DNA from: Gammaproteobacteria bacterium
GTDB taxonomy: Bacteria > Pseudomonadota > Gammaproteobacteria > Steroidobacterales > Woeseiaceae
Assembly: GCA_024640305.1 (NCBI GenBank)
Contig: JAHEFG010000009.1
Span: 1-64,000, forward strand
Length of the DNA stretch: 64,000 bases
Reading direction: 5' to 3'
A program made the position numbers and the translations under genes. Positions 63,120 through 64,000 of the stretch are shown here, piece after piece; the stretch's first letter is position 1, and every line of letters starts with the position of its first letter. The notes under the pieces are model-generated. The model did no database searches. It was not told the DNA's origin and saw nothing but the letters and a program-made list of their open reading frames with translations.

Positions 63120-64000
63120 ATGGAGATGATCGAACAAATATGGCACGGCTCGGGCCTCTATCAAATATCGATAGGGCAGGCAGCAATGCTCGTTATTTGT
63201 CTGCTGTTACTGTACCTCGGTATCGTCAGGAAATTCGAGCCGCTATTGCTCGTGACCATTGGTTTCGGTGGGTTGCTCTCGAATATTCCTGGCGTTGAAA
63301 TAGCGACGGGTGAAGGTCTTCTGCACCTGACATATGTTGTCGGTATCGAGACCGGGGCATTTCCGTTAATCATCTTCATGGGCGTTGGCGCGCTTACGGA
63401 CTTTGGGCCGCTGCTCGCCAACCCACGCACCCTGTTCCTTGGTGCCGCAGCTCAGTTTGGAATCTTCGCGACCCTGATTGGTGCGCTGGGATTGACATCG
63501 CTTGGCGTGATGGACTTTTCCGTTCGCGAAGCGGCAGCAATAGGCATCATTGGTGGTGCTGACGGACCGACTGCTATCTACGTCGCGGGCAAGCTCGCGC
63601 CAGAACTGCTGGGCGCCATTGCCGTTGCTGCCTATTCGTACATGGCACTTGTGCCGCTCATTCAGCCGCCCATTATGAAAGCGCTGACAACAGAGGCTGA
63701 ACGCAAAATAGAGATGCGGCAGCTGCGCGACGTTTCAAAAGCCGAGCGAATCATCTTCCCGCTGGTTCTGTTGCTGCTGGTTGCCTTGTTGTTGCCGTCC
63801 GCAGCTCCTTTGCTCGGCATGCTTTGTTTCGGTAATTTGATGCGCGAATGTGGTGTCGTGGATCGCCTGTCCAATACTACTCAGAATGCGTTGATCAATA
63901 TTGTCACGATCTTTCTCGGTCTGGCCGTTGGCTCCAAGCTCAGCGCGGAACAGTTTTTGGTGCCGAGCACTCTCGGTATTCTCCTGCTGGGTATGGTCGC
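63120..64000 (+). CDS. oadB: oxaloacetate decarboxylase beta subunit (partial, cut by window end)
   Basis: The first 293 residues of the polytopic sodium-pump subunit. Motifs seen: GGLLSNIP near residue 40-47, GALTDFGPL near 92-100 and [15 protein letters not shown] near 140-154, the Asp of which is the Na+ site in characterised OadB. It begins 3 bases after the oadA stop and runs out of the window in frame. Confidence 0.93.
   Translation, partial: MEMIEQIWHGSGLYQISIGQAAMLVICLLLLYLGIVRKFEPLLLVTIGFGGLLSNIPGVEIATGEGLLHLTYVVGIETGAFPLIIFMGVGALTDFGPLLANPRTLFLGAAAQFGIFATLIGALGLTSLGVMDFSVREAAAIGIIGGADGPTAIYVAGKLAPELLGAIAVAAYSYMALVPLIQPPIMKALTTEAERKIEMRQLRDVSKAERIIFPLVLLLLVALLLPSAAPLLGMLCFGNLMRECGVVDRLSNTTQNALINIVTIFLGLAVGSKLSAEQFLVPSTLGILLLGMV

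Noticed and set aside
1-64000. CRISPR arrays, prophage, integrons, IS elements, rRNA genes
   Set aside because: No direct-repeat array, transposase, integrase or phage structural gene was seen, and no rRNA-like stretch. The only tRNA signal is the 3' end at the left edge; I could not run a covariance-model search.

Overview
The window looks like a piece of a gammaproteobacterial chromosome of moderately high GC. It carries Znu, OadGAB, a BamA-like protein, an AmpG-like MFS carrier, an EF-G2-type GTPase and many outer-membrane and periplasmic proteins. The physiological signature is a sulfur oxidiser of the sHdr (heterodisulfide-reductase-like) type. A Woeseiales or Chromatiales-like marine lineage would fit, but that placement is only a guess. 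The density is ordinary chromosomal coding with many tightly coupled operons. I saw no phage, IS element, CRISPR array, integrase or rRNA. One tRNA 3' end, probably tRNA-Arg, lies at the left edge.

Layout: 1-52 tRNA 3' end and terminator. 348-1382 DUF21/CNNM membrane protein. 1560-5007 zinc-uptake group (candidate Zur-like operator, DUF2946-like small protein, porin-like protein, ZnuA, ZnuB, no ZnuC). 5068-8529 sulfur/redox group (TauE/SafE exporter, DUF442-SQR fusion, DUF3365 haem protein, encapsulated-ferritin homologue without its targeting tail). 8585-14740 envelope genes (MscS-type channel, GFA protein, GT-C-like membrane protein, BamA/Omp85-like protein). 14773-15533 an M13 peptidase gene with a large internal deletion. 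15573-18363 ECF sigma / anti-sigma / HEAT-repeat / exported protein operon. 18416-32324 general metabolism and transport (DUF4153, malic enzyme, EF-G2, MFS, OPT transporter, TolB-M28-PDZ peptidase, thioesterase).

The core is 32349-54142. Periplasmic sulfite dehydrogenase (SorAB-like), TusA and DsrE2 lie on the minus strand. Divergent from them are an HDAC/AcuC-like deacylase, two radical SAM proteins of the LipS1/LipS2 type, a two-domain lipoate ligase sLpl(AB), a Gat-type amidotransferase-like protein, DsrE3, sHdrC1-B1-A-Hyp-C2-B2, a small protein, the lipoate-binding protein LbpA, an ArsR-type regulator (sHdrR-like), a FadL-type porin, an exported protein and a cysteine-desulfurase-like PLP enzyme. 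A DsrMK/HdrED-like membrane module converges on it. Read together: sulfur enters (FadL, SQR or PLP enzyme), is passed along TusA/DsrE carriers, is oxidised to sulfite in the cytoplasm by sHdr with lipoyl-LbpA, is exported (TauE/SafE) and is oxidised to sulfate by SorAB. The DsrMK-like pair is a candidate electron outlet to quinone. The lipoate of LbpA is made on site by its own dedicated pathway.

54316-64000: TPR protein, second TauE/SafE permease, alpha-hydroxy-acid oxidase, PQQ sugar dehydrogenase-dihaem lipoprotein, DUF4124-like protein, and sodium-pump oxaloacetate decarboxylase genes oadG, oadA and oadB (the last cut by the window edge).

The most noteworthy points are the deacylase and the active-site-dead Gat inside the lipoate/sHdr locus, a shared octamer at three promoters of that locus, the adjacent DsrMK-like module, the untargeted encapsulated ferritin, and the in-place deletion of the M13 peptidase.
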